This document shows, one piece after another, positions 23,110 through 35,685 of a stretch of 64,000 nt of DNA. Made by a program: the position numbers and the translations under genes. Below the pieces are notes generated by a model. That model did not search any database and was not told the DNA's origin. It saw nothing but the letters and a program-made list of their open reading frames with translations. This DNA is from Littorina saxatilis (taxonomy: Eukaryota; Mollusca; Gastropoda; Littorinimorpha; Littorinidae). The first letter of the stretch is position 1. Each line of letters starts with the position of its first letter. The stretch lies in the NCBI RefSeq assembly GCF_037325665.1, contig NW_027125700.1, forward strand, positions 28,548-92,547, read 5' to 3'.

Positions 23110-24087
23110 GTTTGTTTGTGCTGGTGCAATGTGCAGATCAATGGCCCGGACCGCAGGATGACCCAGTGATCAATACAACTTGCGTTCACCACTCAACATT
23201 GTCTTCCACCTAACTCAAGGGCAAAAATAAAGGTACATGGTGGTGAAATCATTGTGCAATTTATGTCTGTGAAGATCAAGATAGTTGTTAGCACTAACTG
23301 ATCATGCTTATTATTATCAAGTTACATACACACTCCGCCCCAGCTCCACCCTAAACCCATAACAACACTCTCCAGTCCAACTACCCCCACCCTTCCGTGC
23401 AACATATGTCGCCGTCTGTACCTTGTTTGTGGTTATGGGGAGTGCTCAAATAGTTCCATAACTGTTAATATAAATTAAAAGTACTGAGAGTTTCATTTTC
23501 CATTGCTCTTCCCCTTCCTCACGTCACATTACACACTCCCTTTGCCCCATCCCCCACCCCCTCTCTCTTTCTATGCTCTCTTTTTTCTTTTACTTCTTCT
23601 TCTCTTTCTCTCTCTCTCTACCTGTATAAATCAGCTCTCTGGTTGTTGCTTCTGTAAGTGTAATGTAAAGTTCTACATCTCTGCATTTGTATTGTCATTT
23701 TTCAGAATGCCCTTGTAATAACTTCAGCGTCTGCCCATGGAGTCTATATAGGTCAAAGTCTCAAATGTGATGTGATCAAGAGGATGCCGCAATGATCCAG
23801 GTAATATTGCAAATACTCAAACTGATCTAAAAGCAGAAGCATAACGTGATCCACAAACATTTCTGCTTAAACATTACAGGGTTACAGTACACCCAGAAAA
23901 ACAGCTGGATGTTAGTGCATAATTATCTGCAAGTGCAAGCAACATCGACCCTCTCCCCCTGCTCTTTTTCCATCAGCAAGAGCAACATTTATTTTCATGT
24001 ACAACTTTTCTAGTGCCTCTTATGTTGTATAACTGTTGATATTTAAATGAAGCAAGTGTTTGTTTTCAATGGCACTGCATTTCCCAT

Positions 24088-24135
<48 letters not shown>

Positions 24136-24197
24136 TCGCATTGTCTCTGCCTGTCTGTCTGTCTGTGTCTGTCTGTCTCTCTCTCTGTCTCTCTCTG

Positions 24198-24250
<53 letters not shown>

Positions 24251-24960
24251 TTCTCTGTTTTTACATAAGTAATTTTGATCACTTGCACTTCACTGGGATT
24301 TAGTTACTGAATCAGTCATTCAGTGAGAGTGTTATGTAGAGTAAGAGTATTGAGTCTGCTGCTGCTGTTGTTCTTACTCATTACTGTTTTTCCTCTCTGC
24401 ATAATTCTTGTTCTCCCTTAAATTGCTGGTGTTATTTTCATCATTACAGTATCTGTCCATTGAGTCTGCGTCTGAGCTGTGATGGGACCAAAAAGATTCC
24501 AGAATGAAAGAGGTAACTTTTACTGATCTTTATTTAGTTTATGGAGAAGTTGGTTCACATAATGCATTACAGAGTTGCTGCCTTTTTAGATATATTAAAC
24601 ATTGTACCAGTCATTACATGATCAAACTGTGTTAGCCACCCCACCTTCCCCGGTTCCCAGCTATCCTTCTATCCCCGCCTCTAAACCCCCACCCCAATCC
24701 TTCCATCTCCCCCAAATCAAATTTACTGACACAACACTGATTTTCATTTTACCTTATTTAAGTGTTCTTTGAATAAAATTATATAGCCTGTTGCTGCTGC
24801 AAATGTTGTTGTGACTGTTCTTCCTCAGTGTATATTTTTTTCGTTTCCTCAGAATGCAGTTCTCCCATGCACCACAGCGTCTATCAATGGAGTCTACAAT
24901 ATTGTCTGGGATGTGATTTGAGCAAGAGCATGTCAGAATGATCAAGGTAACTTTTTAAAC
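23110..24960 (+). repeat. Series of exon-like non-coding duplications
   Basis: Short related segments appear at ~23140-23240, ~23705-23802, ~24450-24512 and ~24853-24951. The clearer ones follow a pyrimidine tract plus AG (TTTTTCAGAATGC, CATTACAGTATC, TTTCCTCAGAATGC), share CAGCGTCTGCCCATGGAGTC / CAGCGTCTATCAATGGAGTC and GATGTGATC/TTGAGCAAGAG, and end at GTAA donors (CCAGGTAATA, AGAGGTAACTT, CAAGGTAACTT). Stops in every frame argue against coding. A CA and CT microsatellite lies between (24091-24248). Confidence 0.45.
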
Positions 24961-25835
24961 ACACAGAACTGATCAAACTGTAGAATTCAAGTACACAATT
25001 TCAGATGTTTTCAAATGCATAACATACTGCAACAGTCAGGGTCTTTCTCCACATAAAGAGTGTGAGGTTTTCTTGGTAAAATTGCTATTTTTGTCGCTAT
25101 GCGCAGAGTGCGACCTTTTTATTTGATTTTTGTACTATAAACTAATAAAGGCAGATATATATTCAAATAAAAGAAAGTCTTGCATGGGGAGGAAGGAATA
25201 TGCATGAGGCTTTTGACAAGACAAACTGTCCTTATTAGAGCCTAAACATACGTTCCTTACCGTTAGAACCAAAATGTCAGACATCATAGATGCTCCAATT
25301 AAACAAAAGAAGGGCATCCTTTTACTTAAACATAATTATACACTGTACCGCACATTAATAACCTGGTTGTGTTCTGTGGCAGTGCATAGTGGGAACCTTT
25401 TTGCTTAATGAATTTCACATGTGTCTGTAACTTGAATCTCCACCAAAAGAAGCTGGACGTAAAAAGGGGTGTCTAAAAAAAAGCGCCATATTTCCTTTTT
25501 GATCTCTTTTTTTTTCGCAGTCAAAAATGTGATTAAAAAGAAAATAGGGAGGTTTTTTTACCATCCTGTATAGTCTTGTTGTTCCCATGTAAAAACCTAG
25601 TCAAACATGTGGTGTCTGATATGCTGGGTAATATGGTGAGGAACATGCCTTTAAAGGCCCAGTGATAATTGTGAAAGCCGTTCTGCTCTGCTGGAATTTG
25701 ATGAATTTTGTTGTTGTTGTGTTTAATGAAATGAATTCGCAAAAAGGAAAACAATTTTTTTTACTGTTCACACAAAGCACTTGTAGATAGTTGGTATGTG
25801 CCGCATGTCAGGGGTGGTCTTATTCAATCAATCAA
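24961..25835. other. AT-rich non-coding DNA
   Basis: No gene or repeat family recognised. Short ORFs are not supported by motif or context. Confidence 0.4.
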
Positions 25836-26343
25836 TATGAGGCTTATATTGCGCGTATTCCGTGGGTACAGTTCTAAGCGCAGGGATTTTTATTTTTTTT
25901 ATTTTTTTTATTTTTATGCAATTTATATCGCGCACATATTCAAGGCGCAGGGATTTATTTATGCCGTGTGAGATGGAATTTTTTTACACAATACATCACG
26001 CATTCACAGCGGCCAGCAGATCGCAGCCATTTCGGCGCATATCCTACTTTTCATGGCCTATTATTCCAAGTCACACGGGTATTTTGGTGGACATTTTTAT
26101 CTATGCCTATACAATTTTGCCAGGAAAGACCCTTTTGTCAATCGTGGGATCTTTAACGTGCACACCCCAGTGTAGTGTACACGGAAGGGACCTCGGTTTT
26201 TCGTCTCATCCGAAAGACTAGCACTTGAACCCACCACCTAGGTTAGGAAAGGGGGGAGAAAATTGCTAACGCCCTGACCCAGGGTCGAACTCGCAACCTC
26301 TCGCTTCCGAGCGCAAGTGCGTTACCACTCGGCCACCCAGTCC
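25836..26343 (-). repeat. tRNA-headed SINE (family S5), long copy
   Basis: The minus-strand head has GGTGGCCGAGTGGTAACGC (class II tRNA-like, Leu/Ser style) and box B GAGTTCGACCC. The body contains GTGCACGTTAAAGATCCCAC and GACAAAAGGGTCTTTCCTGG and ends GCGCGATATAAATTGCATAA. The GTGCACGTTAAAGATCC block is, from memory, a conserved SINE domain in molluscs and other invertebrates. Parts recur at 7395-7670 and 59938-60236. Confidence 0.8.
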
Positions 26344-26378
26344 TAATACATACAGGTAAACTGACAGGTACTTTTCCA

Positions 26379-26937
26379 CAGTGGAACCCCCCTTTCAGAC
26401 CCATTCATTTCAGACTTCCTCCTTTTTAAGATCTTGCTTCTTTAGATGTTCTGTGACGGGTGAAGTGGCGCGCAGTGGTAAGACGTCGGCCTCCTAATCG
26501 GGAGGTCGTGAGTTCGAATCCCGGTCGCTGCCCCTGGTGGGTTAAGAGTGGAGATTTTTCCGATCTCCCAGGTCAACTTATGTGCAGACCTGCTTAGTGA
26601 CTTAATCCACTTCGTGTGTACACGCAAGCACAAGACCAAGTGCGCACGGAAAAGATCCTGTAAACCATGTCGGAGTTCGGTGGGTTATGGAAACACGAAA
26701 ATACCCAGCATGCCTACTCAACGAAAGCGGAATGAAGCTGACTATGCTCTCAGAGTATAGTGTGGGGAACCCAAATGGGCAAACAAGCTCACACGTCACC
26801 AGAATTTCTGGAACGCTGAAGAAGAAGAAGATGTTCTGTTCATAACCTCTGTAAATTACCCCCATTTTTAGACCCCTTCCATTTTAAGACTTGATTTTCT
26901 CACATTTTTTAAGGTCTTAAAAGGGGTTTCCCCTGTA
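26379..26937. mobile_element. hAT-like MITE carrying a nested SINE
   Basis: The ends are CAGTGGAACCCCCCTTTCAG and the inverse of GGTCTTAAAAGGGGTTTCCC (then CTG). CAG..CTG termini suggest hAT, though the 8-bp flanks do not match clearly. The SINE at 26455-26829 is inserted in its middle. Confidence 0.6.
26455..26829 (+). repeat. SINE S1, complete copy with 11-bp TSD
   Basis: The head reads GGCGCGCAGTGGTAAGACG with box B GAGTTCGAATCC. The body shares CTGGTGGGTTAAGAGTGG, TCAACTTATGTGCAGACC and GGTGGGTTATGGAAACACG with the copy at 365-1092, and ends GCTGAAGAAGAAG. AGATGTTCTGT flanks both ends, a clean target-site duplication. Confidence 0.85.
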
Positions 26938-28150
<1,213 letters not shown>

Positions 28151-28368
28151 GGACCAAAAAAAAAAGAAAGAAAAAAAGAAAGATAACTAATTCGGTCAAC
28201 AGATGTAAAAGAAATAAGCATTTGTTTGGGTTGAATGTTTGGGTGTCACCCTGTATATGTTTGTATTTTTGCAGGACAGGGTCGAGTTGTGATGATGTCA
28301 GGGCGACTGAAGACACACCAACAAGTATTCTTCGGAAGTGTTTGGAACACAAATGAACATTATTTCAT

Positions 28369-29144
28369 AACAAGAAGGGCAAAGCCCATACGACTCACAT
28401 GCTTTACACATTTTTCCTACCAAAATACATGTGACCTTGACCCAAGGTCAAGGTCATCCAAGGTCATGCAACACAAAGCTGTTAATTCAAGACATAGGAA
28501 GTACAATGGTGCTTATTGGCTCTTTCTACCATGAGATATGGTCACTTTTAGTGGTTCACTACCTTATTTTGGTCACATTTCATAAGGGTCAAAGTGACCT
28601 TGACCTTGATCATATGTGACCAAATGTGTCTCATGATGAAAGCATAACATGTGCCCCACATAATTTTTAAGTTTGAAACAGTTATCTTCCATAGTTCAGG
28701 GTCAAGGTCACTTCAAAATATGTATACAATCCAACTTTGAAGAGCTCCTGTGACCTTGACCTTGAAGCAAGGTAAACCAAACTGGTATCAAAAGATGGGG
28801 CTTACTTTGCCCTATATATCATATATAGGTGAGGTATTGAATCTCAAAAACTTCAGAGAAAATGGGAAAAATGTGAAAAATAGCTGTTTTTTAGGCAACA
28901 TTTATGGCCCCTGCGACCTTGACCTTGAAGCAAGGTCAAGATGCTATGTATGTTTTTTGGGGCCTTGTCATCATACACCATCTTGCCAAATTTGGTACTG
29001 ATAGACTGAATAGTGTCCAAGAAATATCCAACGTTAAAGTTTTCCGGACGGACGGACGTCCGGACGTCCGGACGTCCGGACGGACGGACGGACGGACGAC
29101 TCGGGTGAGTACATAGACTCACTTTTGCTTCGCATGTGAGTCAA
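28369..29144 (+). mobile_element. Repeat family B with nuclear-receptor-like half-sites, copy 1
   Basis: It starts AACAAGAAGGGCAAAGCCC then GACTCACATGC and ends GCATGTGAGTCAA, giving subterminal inverted repeats. A GGAC/GTCC-rich tract precedes the end (29045-29098). The body has eight TCAAGGTCA motifs counting both strands. It is nearly identical to 38753-39545 apart from a ~54-bp deletion and a longer GGAC tract. No protein is encoded. Confidence 0.8.
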
Positions 29145-30040
29145 TAAAAAGGCGGCTGACATTGATGTTCATATCGGTTCATGTTCATATGCTCAGCACA
29201 GACGTGTGCTTAGAAATCGGATGTTTAAGAACAAGAGACAACCCTGAATAAAGCCTTATGAAATATGGTTGGAGCTGGATCAAAAGTGTGTGTGTGTGTG
29301 TGTGTGATTGAAGGGCAACATTTATAAATGATGAGACAGAAAGCTAAAGCACATCCTTTTATCGTACGTTCCATATCGTCCTCCTACTTTAAATGCTTGC
29401 TAATACAGACGTTCTCCAAGAAAACGTCTATCCAGTAATGTTTTGTTTATCGCAATGAAAGCTTTTTTTTGAGAAGAATGAAGAGGAATCAAATTTTTTA
29501 AAAACAAAAACCAAGACCAATTGAATTGCTCAAAACGTAAAGAAACAGGATGATTTTGGTTCAGTAGTACTATTTGTAGACCCTTAAAGCAATACATCCA
29601 CAAGGGATTCCATTGTATCAGTGCAAATAGAAAATTTCTGATATAACTTGAAAATTAAAACAGACTGAATTGTGATAAAAAGAACCAAAATCCCGAGTAG
29701 TTTTTTTTTTAGGTCTCCCTCTTCACTCAATCCCCAAACTCATATTCTGTACTGAAAAGAGCTCAAACACACACGTGGACAGACAGACACGCACACACAC
29801 TTTGGTAAACATCATGTATGCTTCTCGACTCTGCTGATCCACAATTAGAAATATCGCTATCATCATTTCTTTTTGGTCACCGTCTTTCCCTTTTCACAGG
29901 CAAGTTTTTTTGTGTAGCATTTCCCATAGAACCCCGATGGCTCCACGGTAGACACAATGATCAGTCCATACCAGTCATGTTATTTTCTCGAATCAATTTA
30001 TAACCTTTAACCCAGGAGGGTAAATGACATAGAAGGCTTC
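29145..30040. other. Non-coding DNA with a short (GT)n run
   Basis: No gene is supported. A minus-strand ORF (29603-29400) has a hydrophobic, LINE-like flavour but no recognisable motif. Confidence 0.35.
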
Positions 30041-30499
30041 GGGTAATCTTGAACTTTAATGTGTTAAATTCATAGCTCATAATTCAGAGGCATTCAAGCC
30101 TCCAAATTTGGAGAACCTGCACTTGTAATCATAACAAGTCTTTTAGATCCCTTTAAAGTCACGGAATGAACTCCGATGAACTGTACGAATCATAGCGTAC
30201 TCTGGTACGAATGCATTTTGTTTACAAATTACATGCGTCAAAGAAGGAATTATCCGTGTCAGCGGACAGGGGAGGCAACTTTGTCGTGCAATTGAAGTCC
30301 CTTTGTTGACAACCTACGCCATTTTCGCCGATCAAACAACCAAATTAATTAATTATGCTTAGGTTTGGAGCTTAATCCGTCAATTAATTTCATGATAAAT
30401 GTTCTTGGGCTTGATTACAGGTACTTGGATCTAAAATAAGTAAAGTATGCCACTCGATTCTGAGCTATGAATTTAACACACTAAAGTTCAAGATTACCA
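30041..30499. mobile_element. ~460-bp MITE with ~40-bp TIRs
   Basis: The left end GGTAATCTTGAACTTTAATG plus TGTTAAATTCATAGCTCA is matched by the inverse of TGAGCTATGAATTTAACACA plus CTAAAGTTCAAGATTACC at the right. No coding capacity. Confidence 0.75.
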
Positions 30500-30664
30500 G
30501 GCTTCGTCCACCATGATCAAGTGGGAAGGAGAGACCCAAATCGACAACCAGCACGGAGTTACCACTCAATCGGTGATTTCGTCTTGGAGGCAGCCATTTT
30601 TGGAAGGGGAATAACTTACTTGCTTTTATTGTCGACTCGGAGTGAGCTCCCCTCGTTTGTCGGC

Positions 30665-30797
30665 GATCCAGGTTTCGTGTCTTAACTGGACGAACTCGAC
30701 CTTGAGTTTGCCGAACAAGTTCGCCCAGTTAAGACACAAACCATGGTTCGCGAACCTTAGTTCGGCGAACCAATGGTTCGTCTGGTTAAGAACAGCA
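30665..30797 (-). repeat. GGTTCGCGAAC-rich element end, right arm
   Basis: It ends GGTTCGTCTGGTTAAGAACA plus GC, the inverse of the start at 22184. It contains an internal inverted pair (TGTCTTAACTGGACGAAC / GTTCGCCCAGTTAAGACA). The conserved SLC6 gene 2 upstream region begins directly after it. Confidence 0.55.
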
Positions 30798-31435
30798 AAA
30801 AGTAGGAGTCTCGGCTGATTGTGTGTCGTTATGGTCTATTTGCCACAAAATACACAGGCAGAAAAGGAATCAAGGAAATATGACGTCATATCTGTGACGT
30901 GCTTTTCGCTTGTAGATGACGCCAAATGTGGTCACAGAAACACAGGTTTTGTTTTTTAGAAGAATCTCTTCTTCGTTCGCTGTGTGCAGAGACATACACC
31001 TGCTTGTTCTCTATTATAAATTCAAGTAAGTGTGATAGGCATATCAGCAACTCGGTTAATAACATTTGAAAAGAGTTTTAATCAGATTTAAAAGTAGCAG
31101 GCGTGAAAAGATGTGAGCTTACAAACACCTTCTTCATTTTACTCTGATAGGCCCAGATGTAAATGAGTTTAGAACACACCATTGCAAACTGAGAAAGGAA
31201 TCGGTCCCGCACAGCCAAGCAACTAGGTTGAAGGGGCGTTAACAGCAAATAAGCAAGAAAACATTTACCACTGCGTTCACTCTAGTTTTCTGAACGTTTT
31301 TGAACACTGCTGTTTCTGGAATAGATCTGCAACACCAGAGAGTGCACGGCGGGACAGTTTCAATAGTTCACATCTTTCACACCCCATTGAAATAGATCTA
31401 CAACAACACACAGTGCAGCAAGGACCAGTTTCAAA
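30798..31435 (+). promoter_or_regulatory. Conserved upstream region of SLC6 gene 2
   Basis: This ~640 bp is homologous to the region upstream of SLC6 gene 3 (56937-57540, other strand). Shared blocks include GGAAATATGACGTCATAT with a full CRE palindrome TGACGTCA at 30881-30888 (548 bp before the ATG), GTGATAGGCATATCAG, TAGGCCCAGATGTAAAT, and GCACAGCCAAGCAACTAGG. It likely holds the promoter and 5' UTR. The transcription start cannot be placed. Confidence 0.6.
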
Positions 31436-33694
31436 ATGAAACAACATTACGTTATGGACGCTGTTAATAGTAGCCCTAACCGCGAATCCATGGGCACGAA
31501 CAAACGAGGACGAATGGGAAGCAACCTGAACTACATGGTGATCCTGCTCTCCGGCACCGTAGGTCTTGGCAATGTGTGGCGCTTTCCTTTTCTCGTGCAC
31601 TCAAACGGGGGCGGGGCCTTCCTGCTTATTTACCTTCTGATAATGGTGCTGGTGGGCATACCGCTGTGCTCCATGGAGCTCGTGCTGGGACAGTTTACAA
31701 GCAGGTCGCCTGCAAGATGTTACGAGTTCTGCCCGCTCTTCGAGGGCGTGGGTTTCTCCACGCTTGTGATCTCACTGTTAGCCCGTACTTACAAGAGCGT
31801 AATTACGTCCTGGACCCTGCTCTACTTCTTCAAGTCCTTCACAAGCAAACTACCGTGGGCCGAGTGTGATAGAAAGTGGGCCACGGACTTCTGCTGGGAC
31901 TACCTGCTCCCCTCCAACGTGTCGGCCTGCACCGCGTCAGGCTGGGCGGCGGAGAAGGACGGAGCGTGCTACAGTACCAACTCCACCCCCAAACGCATCG
32001 CCGCCCTATGGAACGTCAGCCTGGCCGCGGAGAACGGCATCCATCGCGTCCTCGCGGGCAGGGAGTACATGCGTTACGAAGTCCTGGGCGTGGACAAGGA
32101 GGGCGTGGGTCTGACCCACCTGGGCGAACTCAAATTGGAGCTGGTCGGATGCCTCTTCCTCACCTGGTTAATTTTGTGTTTGTCTGTGTTCAGGGGGTTA
32201 AAGAGTTTGATCACGATGGAATGGTTGACCATGATGTACTGCACGGCGGCTCTCCTTATTCTCTTTGTGTTCGGCTTTACTCTGGACGGCGCCATGGAAG
32301 GCATCACGTGCTACCTGACCCCGGACCTGTCCAAGCTGCTAGAGGTCAAGGTGTGGGCGGAAGCCATGGCGCAGGTGTTCGTCACGCTTTCTATCTCCTC
32401 CTCCACGCTAGTCGGCCTGGCCAGCTTCAACGTCTTCAACTCAGACCCCGTGCTGCACGCCGTCATCTTGGCCGTGGCCAACGCCTCCGTCAGTTTCATG
32501 AGTGGCTTCGTCGTCTTCACATCGCTTGGTTTCGTGTCAAAGCGGATGGACCTCGACTTAAATCAGCTGCTGGCAGGCGGCACCACGCTGATCTTCGACG
32601 TCTATCCTGTCGCCCTCACACTGCAGGACTATGGCCACTTGTTGTCGTGCATCTATTACCTGATGATCTTCTGCTGGGCCTTGTCCACCACGATCGGCGC
32701 CTTGCAGGTCATTTTTGGCGCGCTCTACGACCTGTTCCCCTACATCCGCAACCACCGCAAGCCCACGCGCGTGCTGATGTGCATGGTGTACTTCTTGGTC
32801 TGCCTGCCCATGGTGACCGACGCGGGGCTGATCTTTGTCAACATTCTTAACTTCTACCTGTACTCTTTCAACATTTTCATTATGTCGCTGTTGACAGTGA
32901 CGGCAGTGTCGTGGGTGTACGGACTGCGTCACTTCCTTGTGGACGTGGAGGTGATGATAGGAGTCGACGTGCTGCGCTGCGTGCCCTGGGCTTGGGGCAG
33001 GTACTACCTGAGCGCCTGCTGGCTGGTCTTGAGCCCCGCCTTTTTGGTCTACATCTGCGTGCTGCAGTCCATGGGGATGGAGCCGCCGGTACACGTGGAC
33101 CACAGGGGCCACCTACTGGGGCTGGGACTGTCCTGCCTGACGCTGCTGCCCATACCGCTGGCCGCGATCTACAGCCTGTTGCGCCGCTCCGGGACTTTGC
33201 TGCAGAGGCTGCGCGCCGCCACCACGCCCAGCGAGATGTGGGGACCCGCCTCCATCAAGCACCGCAAGATCTGGCTCAGCGTCTATGCTGGCAAGCTGGG
33301 CGAGCACGCCATGGCTAGCGTGGGGTCGCTGAAAGAGGCCTCAGACTTTCGGGGGAAAGATGACCCAGCAGCTTTCGAGGAAGCGAGTGAGACCCCTTCG
33401 TATGGTGACATCCATGTCCATTTGCCTGAAATTGTGGACAATGCAGCTGCTGTTTACGCGACGAAAGAGAATGATAACATGCTCCGGGGTCGAGTCCGCT
33501 CGACTGGGGGTTCTTCGACTTCCATCGTGAGCTTTCCGCAAATGTTAGAATCGGCTAAACTGCAGAAACAGGACAAGAGAGACAGTCCTGTGGACCTCCC
33601 TCTCATTACTGTCAGCAGCTGGCACACAGAAATAGGCCTTTTCTCCCATGAGTCGCTCCCCAGCCCTCCCAATGTCCACACTGTGAATCCCTAG
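31436..33694 (+). CDS. Intronless SLC6 family transporter, altered substrate site (gene 2)
   Basis: A 752-codon uninterrupted ORF. SLC6 carriers move amino acids or transmitters with sodium across the plasma membrane through 12 helices. TM1 has GTVGLGNVWRFPFLVHSNGG (from residue 40); Gly rather than Asp in VGLGN is the amino-acid-carrier state, not the monoamine one. EL2 has the paired cysteines (ECDRKWATDFC) and three N-glycosylation sequons (NVS, NST, NVS). TM7 keeps NASVSFMSGF. Oddities: TM3 reads TYKSVITSW, so the near-invariant tyrosine (LeuT Tyr108) is Lys120; TM6 reads VTLSISSS (316-323), replacing the gating Phe by Val316 and the unwound glycines by Ser; TM8 has ALST where most animal SLC6 have GLDS. 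The tail (residues ~620-752) is long and Ser-rich. ATG context CAAAATG is shared with gene 3. Confidence 0.9.
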   Translation: MKQHYVMDAVNSSPNRESMGTNKRGRMGSNLNYMVILLSGTVGLGNVWRFPFLVHSNGGGAFLLIYLLIMVLVGIPLCSMELVLGQFTSRSPARCYEFCPLFEGVGFSTLVISLLARTYKSVITSWTLLYFFKSFTSKLPWAECDRKWATDFCWDYLLPSNVSACTASGWAAEKDGACYSTNSTPKRIAALWNVSLAAENGIHRVLAGREYMRYEVLGVDKEGVGLTHLGELKLELVGCLFLTWLILCLSVFRGLKSLITMEWLTMMYCTAALLILFVFGFTLDGAMEGITCYLTPDLSKLLEVKVWAEAMAQVFVTLSISSSTLVGLASFNVFNSDPVLHAVILAVANASVSFMSGFVVFTSLGFVSKRMDLDLNQLLAGGTTLIFDVYPVALTLQDYGHLLSCIYYLMIFCWALSTTIGALQVIFGALYDLFPYIRNHRKPTRVLMCMVYFLVCLPMVTDAGLIFVNILNFYLYSFNIFIMSLLTVTAVSWVYGLRHFLVDVEVMIGVDVLRCVPWAWGRYYLSACWLVLSPAFLVYICVLQSMGMEPPVHVDHRGHLLGLGLSCLTLLPIPLAAIYSLLRRSGTLLQRLRAATTPSEMWGPASIKHRKIWLSVYAGKLGEHAMASVGSLKEASDFRGKDDPAAFEEASETPSYGDIHVHLPEIVDNAAAVYATKENDNMLRGRVRSTGGSSTSIVSFPQMLESAKLQKQDKRDSPVDLPLITVSSWHTEIGLFSHESLPSPPNVHTVNP

Positions 33695-33905
33695 CAAGGA
33701 CAAGGAGGCAGTCCACAGGCTAAAACAGCTAACCCGGGCAACCGTGCACCAAATCCTCCCAAAGGGAAGGCTCCCCATAAGAAGTAGCCATGTCGGGCAA
33801 GCAATTGACCCGTGGCCAATGCAGATCTTACCGGCACAGTCATTCCCGTGCAAAACACTTCAGACCACAGATTGTTCAAGGCTTTTGCCAATGAGATACC
33901 GAGTT
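33695..33905 (+). other. 3' flank of SLC6 gene 2, conserved with gene 3
   Basis: GCAAGGACAAGGAGGCAGT, GTCGGGCAAGCAATTGACCC and CCGTGCAAAACACTTCAGACC recur in inverse at 52667-52900. This is probably 3' UTR shared by both paralogues. No clear AATAAA poly(A) site directly follows the stop; AATAAAA occurs at ~33908. Confidence 0.6.
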
Positions 33906-34139
33906 GGAATAAAATTACACGGGAATTAAATCTTGATCTGGGTTTTAACATCTTATATTTGGTTTTGCACATGTGTTATTTCAGATTACATGGGATAATA
34001 CCCCGCCTCCTTGGGAAAGTGTTATACACTTTTTGTTTTACTCACCTGAGTAATCAGTGAGTCTTTTTACTGATAAGTGTCTGTACTTATGAATGGACTG
34101 CCGGCCAGCCGTGGACAATAAAATGAACGTTTAGGTTAT

Positions 34140-34875
34140 CTGGATGCTTTTAAAGCTAGCACGTTGAAACTTTGCACAACACCACTTCTTCACACACTGC
34201 ACTGGTTACCTATTCAAGCTCGCATTGACTACAAACTGTACACCCTCTGCTTTAACTTCTTTTCTGGCTCGTCTTCTGCTTACTTCTCTGAACTCCTCAC
34301 CGTTTATTCTCCAGCAAGACAACTCTGTGCCTCTTCTGACTGTCGCATCCTCACCATTCCACACACCAAAACCAAAACATACGGACAACGCACTTTTACT
34401 TTCTGCGCACCCACACAATGGAATTCTCTCCCCTTTCACATCCGCCACTCCCAGTCACCCCAAGCATTCCAACGAGCACTTAAAACGCACCTCTTCAAGA
34501 AATACAACCCCTGATTTTGTTTTCTCAGTCCATCAGTAGGCTACATGTAGTGTATTTGTTGTTTTAGTGATAATGTGATAATGTATAATTATAAACATCT
34601 AGGGCTGTTTTCAGTATTGTTGATAACATGTTCTGTTTGATTAAGGGTATTCAGCTGGTATTTCCTTGTTTTCATTACCTATTTTATTCATGTTTTTATG
34701 ACTTAGTTAGTGGAAGAATCTTTTGTAATGTATGTTTGATGGTGTATGCTTTTAATTAAGCGTTGCTGACTATGAATGTAGATGTAAATGCTTGTATAAC
34801 TGTGTTTTAATTTTAAATGTGTCTAGCGCAAAGAGCATAATTGTAAAGTTATGATGTTGCGCTATATAAAAGCTC

Positions 34876-34908
<33 letters not shown>
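34140..34908 (+). mobile_element. L2/CR1-like LINE 3' end with TTA tail
   Basis: It encodes LLHTLHWLPIQARIDYKLYTL, then QWNSLPFHIRHSQSPQAFQ and LKTHLFKKYNP before the stop at 34511-34513. This is the typical C-terminus of L2/CR1-type ORF2. A ~390 bp 3' UTR ends GCGCTATATAAAAGCTCA followed by a (TTA)n tail. It is 5' truncated near 34140. Confidence 0.85.
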
Positions 34909-34912
<4 letters not shown>

Positions 34913-35685
34913 TGAAGGGTTAGATTATCTTCCGAGTTGACCTTGGTTTTATTGACCCTCGTCAATTGTTGGGGTCGAGGCGGGGTCATGTTCGATTAAT
35001 ACAAAACAATAACGTTGAGGTTCCATTACTAAAATGTCAGAGTCACAGCATGACAATGTTTGCTGAAGAAGATTTTCACCACGCAAAATAGTGACTGATA
35101 TGATATGATGTCACACGCTTTCCTTCTTTGCCACCACTAAAGCAAACGTGTGCAAGATTGTATGTTACGCGCTTTGGAGCATGTGCAAGAACGGATTCAA
35201 ACTCGAAATCGTCCCCCCAAAAACCCCAAAATGCACACACGACTTTTATTTCTCCTGCTGTTGTCGTGTCTTCTCTTTACAAATTCTTCAACGCTGAGAA
35301 TACTGAAAACGGCATCCCAGACTACAGTACTGTTTCCATACGCGAGTTTAGCTTTCCTTGGAAAGTGGCTCGCTCAGGAGGCCTGTTAGTCTGAAACTAG
35401 AAGGACAGAGTTCTGAACATAGATGACAAAGACCCCGGAAAGAACAAACATTTCGCGGATGCAGACACAGAAAGACGTCATGAAGAATGGAATGCTTCAA
35501 AAGATACAGACTGTGACGATGACTGTGACGTCATTCACATATACCGAGACGTCATTCATAGTTGTTCGTTCACTTTCGTCAAAAAGTAGATCTCTCCACA
35601 ATGGCTGCTCCTGTGTTTAGGTTTATCAAGCGTGAGTACGCAAAACGTGTTTGTTCTCTCCTCTGTTGAAGCTGTGAGACATAAT
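34909..35685. other. Non-coding DNA with several ACGTCAT sites
   Basis: No gene is supported. Three GACGTCAT motifs occur within 35470-35560, which may be chance. Short ORFs lack motifs. Confidence 0.35.

Noticed and set aside
31576-32850. Additional ORFs on both strands over SLC6 genes 2 and 3
   Set aside because: GC-rich coding sequence leaves other frames open. They are shadows of the transporter frames.
35470-35600. Clustered GACGTCAT sites as an enhancer
   Set aside because: Three short motifs in 100 bp without conservation evidence or a gene nearby in the right place; could be chance.
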